Shown here: in pieces, positions 1 through 6,591 of the stretch | How positions within the stretch are numbered: position 1 is the first letter of the stretch | Layout of the letters: each line of letters starts with the position of its first letter | Assembly: GCA_002305415.1 (NCBI GenBank) | Contig: DBQX01000037.1 | Span: 21,892-47,021, forward strand | Reading direction: 5' to 3' | Source: Actinomycetales bacterium UBA1383 | GTDB lineage: Bacteria > Actinomycetota > Actinomycetes > Actinomycetales > Actinomycetaceae | Length of the DNA stretch: 25,130 bases | The notes under the pieces: generated by a model | The model's database searches: none | Told to the model about the DNA's origin: nothing | What the model saw: the letters and a program-made list of their open reading frames with translations, nothing else | Made by a program: the position numbers and the translations under genes

Positions 1-368
1 GTGGAGGGTCCCAACGGGGGTGCAAATCGGGTGTTGAGGGCTCCGGTCAGAGAGGCGGCCGCGAACCGGTGCGTCTTTGAGTGTCGCCGGGAGCTGGGAG
101 GGCCGGAACGGACCTCATCCCCAGTGATGGGGTCACGGTCTTCCCGATCTGGAATGAGAATCCCGTCCATCAATTGGGGGCGCGGTCGGGGATGGCCGTC
201 TATGAGGTCCGGGATGGCCTTTGCGGGTGGTCGAGCGAGGCCTGCGGGGTGCCGGCTGTGCGGCCGCGCCGGCTGAACGGGTGCGCGCCGGCTGTACGGG
301 CGGGTGCCGGCTGTACGGGCGGGTGCCGGCTGTGCGGCCGCGCCGACTGGCCGTTGGACGGTACCCGG
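1..368. other. No gene recognised; GC-rich region downstream of kbl
   Basis: Open frames exist here on both strands, but none gives a recognisable protein, a convincing start with a ribosome-binding site, or a family motif. Their translations are Arg/Gly/Ala/Pro-rich, as expected from random reading of GC-rich DNA. The right part (about 247-345) is repetitive. The window edge cuts the region, so a gene ending just outside cannot be excluded. Confidence 0.5.
247..345. repeat. Short direct and tandem GC-rich repeats
   Basis: A 25-bp block starting GGGTGCCGGCTGTGCGGCC occurs identically at 247-271 and 321-345. Between them a related unit (GGGTGCCGGCTGTACGGGC) begins at 302 and gives a 19-bp period into the block at 321. 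A degenerate copy with GCGCGCCGGCTGTACGGG lies around 282-300. NotI-like GCGGCCGC lies in both 25-bp copies. The region is just 3' of kbl, so it may be a decayed or variable repeat array. No function can be assigned. Confidence 0.7.
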
Positions 369-1562
369 TCAGCCCTGCACTGCCCCCCGCGCGGCGACGA
401 AGGCCGCGACGCAGGCGCGCACGTCCTCCTCGGTGTGGGCGGCGGAGAGTTGCACCCGGATCCGGGCCCGGCCCACCGGGACCACCGGGTAGGAGAAGGC
501 GATCACGTACACCCCGTGGCGGAGCATCTCCTCTGCCACGGCCCCCGCGATCCGCGCACCGTCCTCGCCGGGGAACATCACCGCGTGGATGGGGTGCTCG
601 CCCGGGAGGATCTCGAAGCCCTCCGCGACCATCAGGGTCCGGAACAGCGCGGCGTTGCGGCGCAGCCGGGCCCGGGCGTCGTCCGCCTCCGCCGCGAGCC
701 GCAGGGCCACGCGCGCGCCGGCCACCACCATCGGCGCGACGGCGTTGGAGAACAGATACGGTCTCGAGCGTTGGCGCAGCAGTTCCACGATCTCGGCGCG
801 CGCGGCGATGAAGCCGCCCGAGGCGCCCCCGAGGGCCTTGCCCAGCGTGCTCGAGATGATGTCCACGCGATCCATCACGCCGAAGTGCTCCGGCGTGCCG
901 CGCCCGCCCGCGCCGACGAACCCGGTGGCGTGCGAGTCGTCCACCATCACGAGCGCGCCATAGCGTTCTGCGAGGTCGCAGATCTCCGGCAGCGGGGCGA
1001 ACGAGCCGTCCATCGAGAACACGCCGTCGGTCACGATGAGGATCCGGCGCGCGTTCGCGGCGAGGGCGGCGGCGAGCTGGAGCTCGAGGTCCTCCATGTC
1101 CCGGTTGCGGTAGCGGAAGCGGGCCGCCTTGCACAGCCGGATGCCGTCGATGATTGAGGCGTGGTTGAGCGCGTCGGAGATGACGGCGTCCTCGGCCCCG
1201 AGCAGCACCTCGAACAGGCCGCCGTTGGCGTCGAAGCAGGAGGAGTAGAGGATCGCGGCGTCCTGCCCGACGAAGGCGGCCAGCTCCCGCTCGAGGGCCG
1301 TGTGCTGGGTCTGGGTGCCGCAGATGAACCGCACCGAGGCCATGCCGTAGCCCCACTCGTCCATGGCGGACTTCGCGGCCGCGACGATCCCGGGGTGGTC
1401 GGCCAGCCCCAGGTAGTTGTTGGCGCAGAAGTTCAGCGCCGCCGTGGCGGTGGTCTGGACGTGTGCCCCCTGCGCGCCGGTCAGTTCCCGCTCGGACTTC
1501 CAGAGCCCGGCGTCGCGGATCTCGGCGAGTTCGGCGAGCAGCGCCTCACGGATCTCGTACAT
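369..1562 (-). CDS. kbl: Glycine C-acetyltransferase (2-amino-3-ketobutyrate CoA ligase)
   Basis: 397 aa, the usual length of Kbl. This PLP enzyme of the alpha-oxoamine synthase family splits 2-amino-3-ketobutyrate with CoA into glycine and acetyl-CoA, the second step of threonine breakdown in the cytosol. Visible landmarks are NNYLGLADHP (49-57), GYGMASVRFICGTQ (71-84), the NHASIIDG block with H133/H134 region, VDDSHATG (207-214) holding the PLP-contacting Asp and His, and ISSTLGKALGGASGG with the Schiff-base lysine at K242. The ATG at 1562 shares one base with the tdh stop (TGATG on the minus strand), so the two genes are almost certainly translationally coupled. The family assignment is strong; AONS (BioF) is an alternative in this superfamily but is made unlikely by the tdh neighbour. 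Confidence 0.96.
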   Translation of the reverse strand: MYEIREALLAELAEIRDAGLWKSERELTGAQGAHVQTTATAALNFCANNYLGLADHPGIVAAAKSAMDEWGYGMASVRFICGTQTQHTALERELAAFVGQDAAILYSSCFDANGGLFEVLLGAEDAVISDALNHASIIDGIRLCKAARFRYRNRDMEDLELQLAAALAANARRILIVTDGVFSMDGSFAPLPEICDLAERYGALVMVDDSHATGFVGAGGRGTPEHFGVMDRVDIISSTLGKALGGASGGFIAARAEIVELLRQRSRPYLFSNAVAPMVVAGARVALRLAAEADDARARLRRNAALFRTLMVAEGFEILPGEHPIHAVMFPGEDGARIAGAVAEEMLRHGVYVIAFSYPVVPVGRARIRVQLSAAHTEEDVRACVAAFVAARGAVQG

Positions 1563-2620
1563 CAGTCACCCCACTCGAAGATCACCTTGCCGCACTGGCC
1601 GGAGCGTGCGGTGTCGAAGGCCTCGGCCCACTCCTCCGGCGCGAACCGGTGCGTGATCACGGACCGGATGCGGTCCCGCAGGGCCTCGGAGGACTGCAGC
1701 ATGAAGCTCATCTGGTACCAGGTCGAGAACATCTGCCGGCCGTAGACGCCCTGGATCGTGAGCATGTGGGTGATGACCTTGCCCCAGTCGATCGCGAAGT
1801 CGACCTTCGGCAGGCCCAGCATCGCGACCTTCGCGCCATGGGTGCAGGTGTTGATGATGTCCGTCATCGCGCTCGGGCTGCCGCTCATCTCCATGGCGAC
1901 GTCGAAGCCCTCCGTCATCCCGAGCTCGTGGCAGACGGTGGCGAGCGGCGTCGTCGTCGGGTTGACGGCGCGGGTCACGCCGATGGAGGTCGCCAGGTCG
2001 AGCCGGTAGTCGGAGGTGTCGGTGACGACGACGCGCCGTGCGCCGGCGTGCTGCGCGACGGCCGCGGCCATGATGCCGATGGGGCCGGCGCCGGTGATGA
2101 GCACGTCCTCCCCGACGAGGGAGGCCTGGAGGGCCGTGTGGACGGCGTTGCCCAGCGGGTCGAAGACGGCGCCGAGGTCGGGGTCGATGACCTCGGGCTG
2201 TGCCCACACGTTGGAGGCGGGGACGACGACGTAGTCGGCGAACGCCCCGTCCCGGTTGACCCCGACCGAGTTGGTCCGGATGCACATCTGGCGCCGCCCG
2301 GAGCGGCAGTTGCGGCAGCGGCCGCACACGATGTGCCCCTCCACGGACACCCGCATCCCGCGGCGCAGCTCGTCGCGGCCGTCACCCGCGGTGACGCCAG
2401 GCCCGATGTCGACGACCTCCCCGTAGAACTCGTGGCCGATCACCATCGGGGGGTGCAGCATCCCGGCGGACCAGGGGTCCCAGTCCTGGATGTGGAGGTC
2501 GGTGCCGCAGAGGCCCGCCCTCATCACACGGATCTTCACCTCGCCGACTCCGGGCGTGGGCTCGGGGATCTCCCGCAGCTCCAGCCCGGGACCCGCGTGC
2601 GGCTTCATCAACGCCCGCAT
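1562..2620 (-). CDS. tdh: L-threonine 3-dehydrogenase
   Basis: 352 aa zinc-dependent medium-chain dehydrogenase that oxidises L-threonine with NAD+ to 2-amino-3-ketobutyrate, which Kbl then cleaves. The catalytic zinc/proton-relay residues line up with the E. coli enzyme: C38, T40, H63 and E64. A structural zinc lobe is formed by C99, C102, C105 and C113 (CGRCRNCRSGRRQMC). The Rossmann motif is GAGPIGIM near residue 176. A short charged insertion (about residues 79-89) makes it slightly longer than the 341-aa E. coli protein. On the minus strand AGGGAG lies 4 nt before the ATG. It starts 9 bp after the stop of the TrmB/LuxR-type regulator and overlaps kbl by one base, giving a regulator-tdh-kbl operon. 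Confidence 0.96.
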   Translation of the reverse strand: MRALMKPHAGPGLELREIPEPTPGVGEVKIRVMRAGLCGTDLHIQDWDPWSAGMLHPPMVIGHEFYGEVVDIGPGVTAGDGRDELRRGMRVSVEGHIVCGRCRNCRSGRRQMCIRTNSVGVNRDGAFADYVVVPASNVWAQPEVIDPDLGAVFDPLGNAVHTALQASLVGEDVLITGAGPIGIMAAAVAQHAGARRVVVTDTSDYRLDLATSIGVTRAVNPTTTPLATVCHELGMTEGFDVAMEMSGSPSAMTDIINTCTHGAKVAMLGLPKVDFAIDWGKVITHMLTIQGVYGRQMFSTWYQMSFMLQSSEALRDRIRSVITHRFAPEEWAEAFDTARSGQCGKVIFEWGD

Positions 2621-2629
2621 GGAACTCCC

Positions 2630-3607
2630 TCACAGCCAGCCGTACCGGGTGGCCTTCACCCCCAGCTCGAAACGGTTCTCCGAGCCGGTGCGCTCGTAGA
2701 GCTGGTTCAGTGCGCGACGCACCGTCCGCACCGACACGTCGAGTCTATGGGCGATGGCGTCATCCTTCATGCCCTGGGCGAGCAGGGTGAGGATGTCGTG
2801 CTCAATGGTCGTGATGCTGTCCCGCGGGATCCCGCTGGGCGTCAGCGGCGTCGCGCGGCTCCAGTACGCCTCGAAGAGGCTGACCAGGGCGGCGATCAGG
2901 CCCTGCGACTGGACGATCAGCGCCCCGTGGCCCGGATCGAGCGCCCGCCGGGACACGACGGCGGCGGAACCGTCGAAGACGATCATGCGCACCGGGAGGC
3001 TGGGCGTGGTGCGGACGAAGGCGCCCTGGGCGGCGAGCCAGTGGAGGTACTGCCGGCTCGCGGTGTCCTCCAGCGTGGCGTCGAGGTAGATGCTGCGGGC
3101 GCGCACCCCTCGCCCGAGCAGTTCGCGATCCCCGGCGCGGGCGTGCTCGAGTGTGGCCCCGCTGAAGGTGTTGGGCACGAACGACAGGATCTCGCTCTTG
3201 GCCTCCCGCACCAGCTCGTTGACCCGGGAGGTCATCTCGGCGGGGTCGGTGACCTCATTGAGGAGCGAGATCTCGTACGCCCGGCGGTGCTCGGAGAACT
3301 CCTCGGCGAACTCCGTGAGCTCCTCGTTCACGTGGCGGAGCTGCTTCGCCTCCTCCTCGTGCAGGTCCCACTTCTGGTCGAGGAGTCTCTGCAGGGCGAC
3401 CTGGGGATAGACGGGGCGGAGCTGGCTAGGGGTCGATGAGGAGCGGACCACGAGGGAGGCGAACTCCAGGTGGACGATGTCGGCGTCGAGGTCGCTCCCG
3501 TGGGCCCGCGCGATCTCCGCCAGCTCCTCACGGCTGGCCCGCGGGTTCCAGAGCAGCGCGCGGTAGACCTCCCATTGCGGGGGAGTGAGGCCCAGCTCCT
3601 CGATCAC
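2630..3607 (-). CDS. TrmB-like/LuxR-type two-HTH transcriptional regulator
   Basis: 325 aa from the GTG at 3607, chosen because GGAGG lies 6 nt upstream (plus-strand 3614-3618) and the protein then starts MIEELGLTPPQWEVYRALL, a natural start for a TrmB-type winged helix. A GTG at 3628 would add 7 residues but has no Shine-Dalgarno site. Residues about 1-62 are the winged HTH; about 78-112 form a charged helical, probably coiled-coil stretch; about 120-245 resemble the phospholipase-D-like sensor region of TrmB proteins (RGVRARSIYLDA, PVRMIVFDGSAAVVSRR); residues 255-325 are a LuxR/GerE HTH (ILTLLAQGMKDDAIAHRLDV, VSVRTVRRALNQLY). It is the first gene of the tdh-kbl operon and is divergent from a tiny secreted-peptide gene. 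Its ligand is unknown. A role in controlling tdh-kbl and/or the peptide gene is inferred from position. Confidence 0.85.
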   Translation of the reverse strand: MIEELGLTPPQWEVYRALLWNPRASREELAEIARAHGSDLDADIVHLEFASLVVRSSSTPSQLRPVYPQVALQRLLDQKWDLHEEEAKQLRHVNEELTEFAEEFSEHRRAYEISLLNEVTDPAEMTSRVNELVREAKSEILSFVPNTFSGATLEHARAGDRELLGRGVRARSIYLDATLEDTASRQYLHWLAAQGAFVRTTPSLPVRMIVFDGSAAVVSRRALDPGHGALIVQSQGLIAALVSLFEAYWSRATPLTPSGIPRDSITTIEHDILTLLAQGMKDDAIAHRLDVSVRTVRRALNQLYERTGSENRFELGVKATRYGWL

Positions 3608-3654
3608 GCGCAGCCTCCAGTTCCGCACGTGCCGTCAGGGTCAAAAACACGCGC

Positions 3655-3668
3655 GTAGCACTACTATA
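3655..3668. promoter_or_regulatory. Putative divergent promoter/operator between regulator and peptide gene
   Basis: This AT-richer spot contains GTAG-CA-CTAC (3655-3664), a short inverted repeat, fused to ACTATAT. TACTAT (3662-3667) would be a plus-strand -10 box for the peptide gene. On the opposite strand the same bases read TATAGT (3668-3663), a good -10 for the regulator. No clear -35 box is seen on either strand. The octamer GTAGCACT recurs at 3748-3755 inside the peptide gene. Overlapping divergent -10 boxes plus an inverted repeat fit a shared regulator-binding site; this is inference. Confidence 0.4.
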
Positions 3669-3729
3669 TGGAAGTGGCAGGGGCCCTCCTGCCTCACGCG
3701 CTGATCTCTTAGCAGGGGAGATGACGGTT

Positions 3730-3861
3730 ATGTTCCGGAAGCTAGTTGTAGCACTCAGTGTCGCAGGATTGCTGGGGTTCACCGGGCTGGTTTCAGCCGA
3801 TGGTATTGGTGAATCATACGCCCCGGCCTGCATTGACTGCTGGGAGACGAAGATCCGCTGA
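3730..3861 (+). CDS. Small secreted peptide precursor (43 aa) with CxxC
   Basis: ATG at 3730 is preceded by AGGGGAG (3714-3720) with a 9-nt spacer; the ATG at 3721 is in frame but has no spacer, so 3730 is preferred. The product starts MFRK, then has a hydrophobic core LVVALSVAGLLGFTGL and ends a Sec-type signal with VSA (residues 21-23). Predicted cleavage leaves about 20 residues, D24 to R43, holding CIDCWETKIR at the C-terminus (C34, C37). GC is about 56%, against 70% or more around it, and codons rare in such genomes (CTA, GTA, GCA) occur. It is divergent from the TrmB/LuxR-type regulator and ends 15 bp before the convergent antiporter gene. I recognise no family. A signalling peptide read by the adjacent regulator is the leading idea; an unrelated exported peptide is possible. 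No modifying enzyme, peptidase or exporter is adjacent. Confidence 0.65.
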   Translation: MFRKLVVALSVAGLLGFTGLVSADGIGESYAPACIDCWETKIR

Positions 3862-3876
3862 CGTGCTGCGCGATGA

Positions 3877-4884
3877 TCAGGGCCGTCCCCACCACAGGAC
3901 GGCGAGCATCGCTCCGTACAGCATGAGGAGTACCACGGCGTCTGGCTCGAGCCTGCGGATACGGGTTTCAAGACCGTGGACGATGGCTGTCATCGAGTAC
4001 GCCATGAGCAGGATGGCACCCACCCCTGCGAGAGCCTGCGTCTGGTCCACAGCCGCGAGCACGGGGCCGTCCGCGTAGGCCGCATCCGCCAGCACCAGGA
4101 TCGCCATGTTGAAGGCGTTCGAGCCGAAGAGGTTTCCGACCGCGAGGTCGTAGGAGCCGAGCCGCGCCGCCGCGAGCGCGGCCACGAACTCGGGGAGCGA
4201 CGTCGTCATCGCCACGAACGCCGATCCGACGAACGTCTGCCCGATCCCGCTGAGCGCCGCGATCTCCTCCCCCGCGCGTGCCAGCAGGGGCGCCGCCAGG
4301 AAGATGACCGCAGCCGCCAGGGCGAAACGCGTGACCGGCTGCCGCAGACCGCCGGGGCGTGGCTCCGACCAGCCGGTCGGCACCGGCGCGATGCCGGAGC
4401 CCGCGAACCGGCTCGCCGGGGAACGTCGCATCCAGGCGACCGCGGCGATGTAGGTACCGGCGATCAGGAGGGTGTCAACCCCGATCCGGCCGAGGGCCGG
4501 TGACCGCGGGACGAGGATCCCCAGCACCGCGATGGCGACGAGCGTGATCGCCACGGATGCGACGCGCGCGTGCTCGATCTCCACGCTCGGCCAGACGCGG
4601 TGCCGGTGGAGGAGGTCGATCACCGCGAGCGTCGCCATGTTCGCCATCCCGGCGCCGAACAGGTCCCCGACTGCCAGGTCCGGCGCGCCGTTCAGGGACG
4701 CCGAGACGGCGGTGAGGATCTCGGGCAATGACGTCGCGCCCGCCACCAGCAGCATGCCGACGAACAACCGCGACAGGTTGGCGCGCTCGGCGATCAGGTC
4801 GCCGTAGCGGGCGAGCTGGATGCCGCCGAGGGCCACGAGCGCAGCCGCGACGGCGAACAGCGCCAGCCACGCACCCATGGGCAT
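3877..4884 (-). CDS. CaCA-family cation (Na+/Ca2+ or K+) antiporter
   Basis: 335 aa integral membrane protein with about ten hydrophobic segments, in the two-fold repeat plan of the Ca2+:cation antiporter family. Repeat alpha-1 carries VAGATSLPEILTA (E55) followed by DLAVGDLFGAGMANM; alpha-2 carries FVAMTTSLPEFVAA (E232) followed by DLAVGNLFGSNAFNM. These Ser-Leu-Pro-Glu motifs bind the transported ion. The first repeat has GAG rather than GSN, a deviation from the usual GSN motif. The start is the ATG at 4884 (MPMGAWLAL), or the second ATG at 4878; an open frame continues further upstream through the tRNA but is not coding. No strong Shine-Dalgarno site is visible. The ion cannot be determined from sequence. 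The gene is monocistronic and convergent with the small peptide gene. Confidence 0.88.
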   Translation of the reverse strand: MPMGAWLALFAVAAALVALGGIQLARYGDLIAERANLSRLFVGMLLVAGATSLPEILTAVSASLNGAPDLAVGDLFGAGMANMATLAVIDLLHRHRVWPSVEIEHARVASVAITLVAIAVLGILVPRSPALGRIGVDTLLIAGTYIAAVAWMRRSPASRFAGSGIAPVPTGWSEPRPGGLRQPVTRFALAAAVIFLAAPLLARAGEEIAALSGIGQTFVGSAFVAMTTSLPEFVAALAAARLGSYDLAVGNLFGSNAFNMAILVLADAAYADGPVLAAVDQTQALAGVGAILLMAYSMTAIVHGLETRIRRLEPDAVVLLMLYGAMLAVLWWGRP

Positions 4885-4974
4885 GGCACCACCGTTCCAC
4901 GGACGCGGCGCGTGCGGGGAGGGATTCGGGAGGCCCCGGCGAGCCCGCCGGCTGGCGCGGCCGGACACACGAAG

Positions 4975-5045
4975 AGCGGGTGACGGGAATCGAACCCGCG
5001 CTCTCAGCTTGGGAAGCTGAAGTTCTACCATTGAACTACACCCGC
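4975..5045 (-). tRNA. tRNA-Gly (anticodon CCC)
   Basis: The minus strand folds into a full cloverleaf: 7-bp acceptor GCGGGTG/CACCCGC, a D-arm GTTC/GAAC, a 5-bp anticodon stem TCAGC/GCTGA around the loop TTCCCAA (anticodon CCC, reading GGG), and a T-arm with GGTTCGATTCC. The discriminator base is T at 4975, and CCA is not encoded (CTT follows). The length of 71 nt is typical for glycine tRNAs. Confidence 0.97.
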
Positions 5046-5112
5046 GTGCCTGCGGCGCCTCCACTATAGCCGGGCCCCGCCCGCAGTGCGAAAAGCGGCC
5101 AGGGAGCCTCGT

Positions 5113-5118
5113 TAGGAT
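5113..5118 (+). promoter_or_regulatory. -10 box of dcd, leaderless arrangement
   Basis: TAGGAT is followed by exactly 7 nt and then the GTG start of dcd at 5126. In actinobacteria this spacing places the transcription start on or next to the start codon. AGGA within the same element could alternatively act as a weak ribosome-binding site, 8 nt before GTG. Confidence 0.5.
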
Positions 5119-5125
5119 GTGAGAC

Positions 5126-5707
5126 GTGCTCCTCTCCGACCGTGACATCCGCGCCCAGGTGGATGCCGGCCGCATCGTCCTCGACCCCTGGGACCCGGCG
5201 AATGTCCAGCCCTCGAGCGTGGACGTGCGCCTCGACCGCCTCTTCCGGCTCTTCGACAACCACAAGTACCCCGTCATCGACCCGGCGCAGGACCAGCCGG
5301 ACCTCACCCGCCTCGTCGACGTCGGCCCGGACGAGCCGTTCGTGCTGCACCCCGGGGAGTTCGTCCTCGGCGCGACCCACGAGGTGGTGACGCTGCCGGA
5401 CGACGTCGCCGCCCGCCTCGAGGGGAAGTCCTCACTCGGCCGGCTCGGCCTGCTCACGCACTCGACCGCCGGGTTCATCGACCCCGGCTTCACGGGCCAC
5501 GTCACCCTGGAGCTCTCGAACACCGCGACCATGCCGATCCTGCTGCACCCGGGGATGAAGATCGGGCAGCTCTGCTTCTTCCAGCTCTCCTCGCCGGCCG
5601 AGGCTCCCTACGGCCGGGGCGCGAACGGCTCGCGGTACCAGGGCCAGCGCGGTCCCACCGCCTCCCGTTCCCACCTCAACTTCTCCCGCATCCGCCTCCA
5701 TGACTGA
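5126..5707 (+). CDS. dcd: dCTP deaminase, probably bifunctional dCTP deaminase/dUTPase
   Basis: 193 aa trimeric-fold dUTPase-superfamily enzyme that deaminates dCTP; the actinobacterial form goes straight to dUMP, feeding thymidylate synthesis and clearing dUTP. Visible signatures: QPSSVDVRLD (29-37), EGKSSLGRLGLLTHSTAGFIDPGFTG (99-124), and VTLEL with the catalytic glutamate at E129, the same number as in the Mycobacterium tuberculosis enzyme; GMKIGQLCFFQL and a C-terminal YQGQRGPTASR segment follow. The HSTAGFIDPGF version matches the bifunctional mycobacterial type rather than the E. coli deaminase-only type (family knowledge). The start is GTG 5126. It overlaps the next gene by 8 nt, so the two are likely co-transcribed. 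Confidence 0.95.
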   Translation: MLLSDRDIRAQVDAGRIVLDPWDPANVQPSSVDVRLDRLFRLFDNHKYPVIDPAQDQPDLTRLVDVGPDEPFVLHPGEFVLGATHEVVTLPDDVAARLEGKSSLGRLGLLTHSTAGFIDPGFTGHVTLELSNTATMPILLHPGMKIGQLCFFQLSSPAEAPYGRGANGSRYQGQRGPTASRSHLNFSRIRLHD

Positions 5708-6548
5708 CCTCGACCCCACAGCCGCGCACCTCCACCACCTGCTGCTGGTCGACGACGTCGTCACCACAGACGACGTCGATTCCCTGGTGCGCTCGCACTA
5801 CCCCCAGGCGTGGTGGCCGGCTCCCGACACGGTCGTGCTGGAGCCGGGCGTGGAACTCACCGGGCCGTGGACGGTGGGACCGGAGTTGCGCCGCCGCCTG
5901 GACGCTCCGGCGTGGGCGGAACGCGCGTGGCTCACGGTGTGTCCCCAGGAGCGTGGCACGGAGGTACCGGAGGCGCTGCGGGGCCTGGACGCCCTCATGG
6001 ACGCCTACCCCTTCGCCGCGCCGGAGGGTGTCGAGCTGCGCACGCTGATGTTCCTCCGGGCGGCCGCCCGCCGCATCGCGGGGGCGATCCACCTGGCGGG
6101 CACCGCCGTCGTCCTCGAGCCCGACCCGGAGTCGGCCGTCGACGTCTCCGTGTACGCCCCCACCTACGCCGAGCCCGACCAGGTGCGCCGCGCCATCGGA
6201 CGCGACGACGCCACGCTCGCCGGCCGCACCCGCCGGTCGTGGCAGCTCGTGATGCCCGCCGAACCGCTCGGTCCCGGGTCCCTCACCGTGACCTCGGAGC
6301 GCCACCCCGTTCCCCCGCTCGCGCTGGCGGGCCTGCCGTGGGCGATCCCCGGCACGCGCGGCTACGAGGTCCGCTGGCACGCCCCGGAGGACTTCCTCCG
6401 CGGGCCGCTCTCCCTCGCGCAGCGGCGCGCGCGGACCCGCGTGACCGAGGAGGTCGAGCGGATCGCCGGCGCGGTCGCGGCGCTCACCGACGGCGTCGGC
6501 GTCGACGACGACGGCTTCCTCGTCGCCCTGCCGGCGGGGACCGATTGA
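5700..6548 (+). CDS. Conserved-looking hypothetical protein, 282 aa
   Basis: I do not recognise the family. The protein is soluble, acidic and Trp/Pro/Leu-rich, with no signal peptide or membrane segment. Features are HHLLLVDDVVTTDDVDSLV near the N-terminus, GVELTGPWTVGPELRRRL (about 50-67), a Leu/Ala helical block ELRTLMFLRAAARRIAGAIHLAG (about 110-132) and a C-terminal helix PLSLAQRRARTRVTEEVERIAGAVAAL. The ATG at 5700 lies inside the end of dcd (8-nt overlap), which implies translational coupling. The reading frame has the G/C-rich third positions of the neighbours, and the alternative frame over the same bases is Arg/Pro-rich and not credible. Coupling to dcd hints at a nucleotide-related or housekeeping role, but nothing in the sequence proves it. 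Confidence 0.82.
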   Translation: MTDLDPTAAHLHHLLLVDDVVTTDDVDSLVRSHYPQAWWPAPDTVVLEPGVELTGPWTVGPELRRRLDAPAWAERAWLTVCPQERGTEVPEALRGLDALMDAYPFAAPEGVELRTLMFLRAAARRIAGAIHLAGTAVVLEPDPESAVDVSVYAPTYAEPDQVRRAIGRDDATLAGRTRRSWQLVMPAEPLGPGSLTVTSERHPVPPLALAGLPWAIPGTRGYEVRWHAPEDFLRGPLSLAQRRARTRVTEEVERIAGAVAALTDGVGVDDDGFLVALPAGTD

Positions 6549-6591
6549 CTCGGTTGACGCCGTTGGCCGATCCTTGCCGGGGAGGAAAGAG

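Noticed and set aside
247..345. Possible CRISPR array
   Set aside because: Units are tandem or nearly so, with a 19-bp period and no unique spacers of regular size; no cas genes are present.
1463..3439. 658-codon plus-strand open frame
   Set aside because: It is antisense to kbl, tdh and the regulator, all of which have clear family motifs. Its translation is His/Asp/Arg/Gly-rich with no recognisable domain.
3721..3729. Upstream in-frame ATG of the small peptide gene (46 aa version)
   Set aside because: The Shine-Dalgarno sequence ends directly at this ATG with no spacer. The ATG at 3730 has a normal 9-nt spacing and gives a standard basic n-region.
3714..3861. Small peptide as a class I lanthipeptide or other modified RiPP precursor
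   Set aside because: There is no modifying enzyme, protease or ABC exporter nearby, and the leader is a Sec signal, not a RiPP leader. It remains an unmodified exported peptide unless distant enzymes act on it.
4885..5532. N-terminal extension of the antiporter frame
   Set aside because: It runs through the tRNA-Gly gene and antisense to dcd, and the natural membrane-protein start is ATG 4884.
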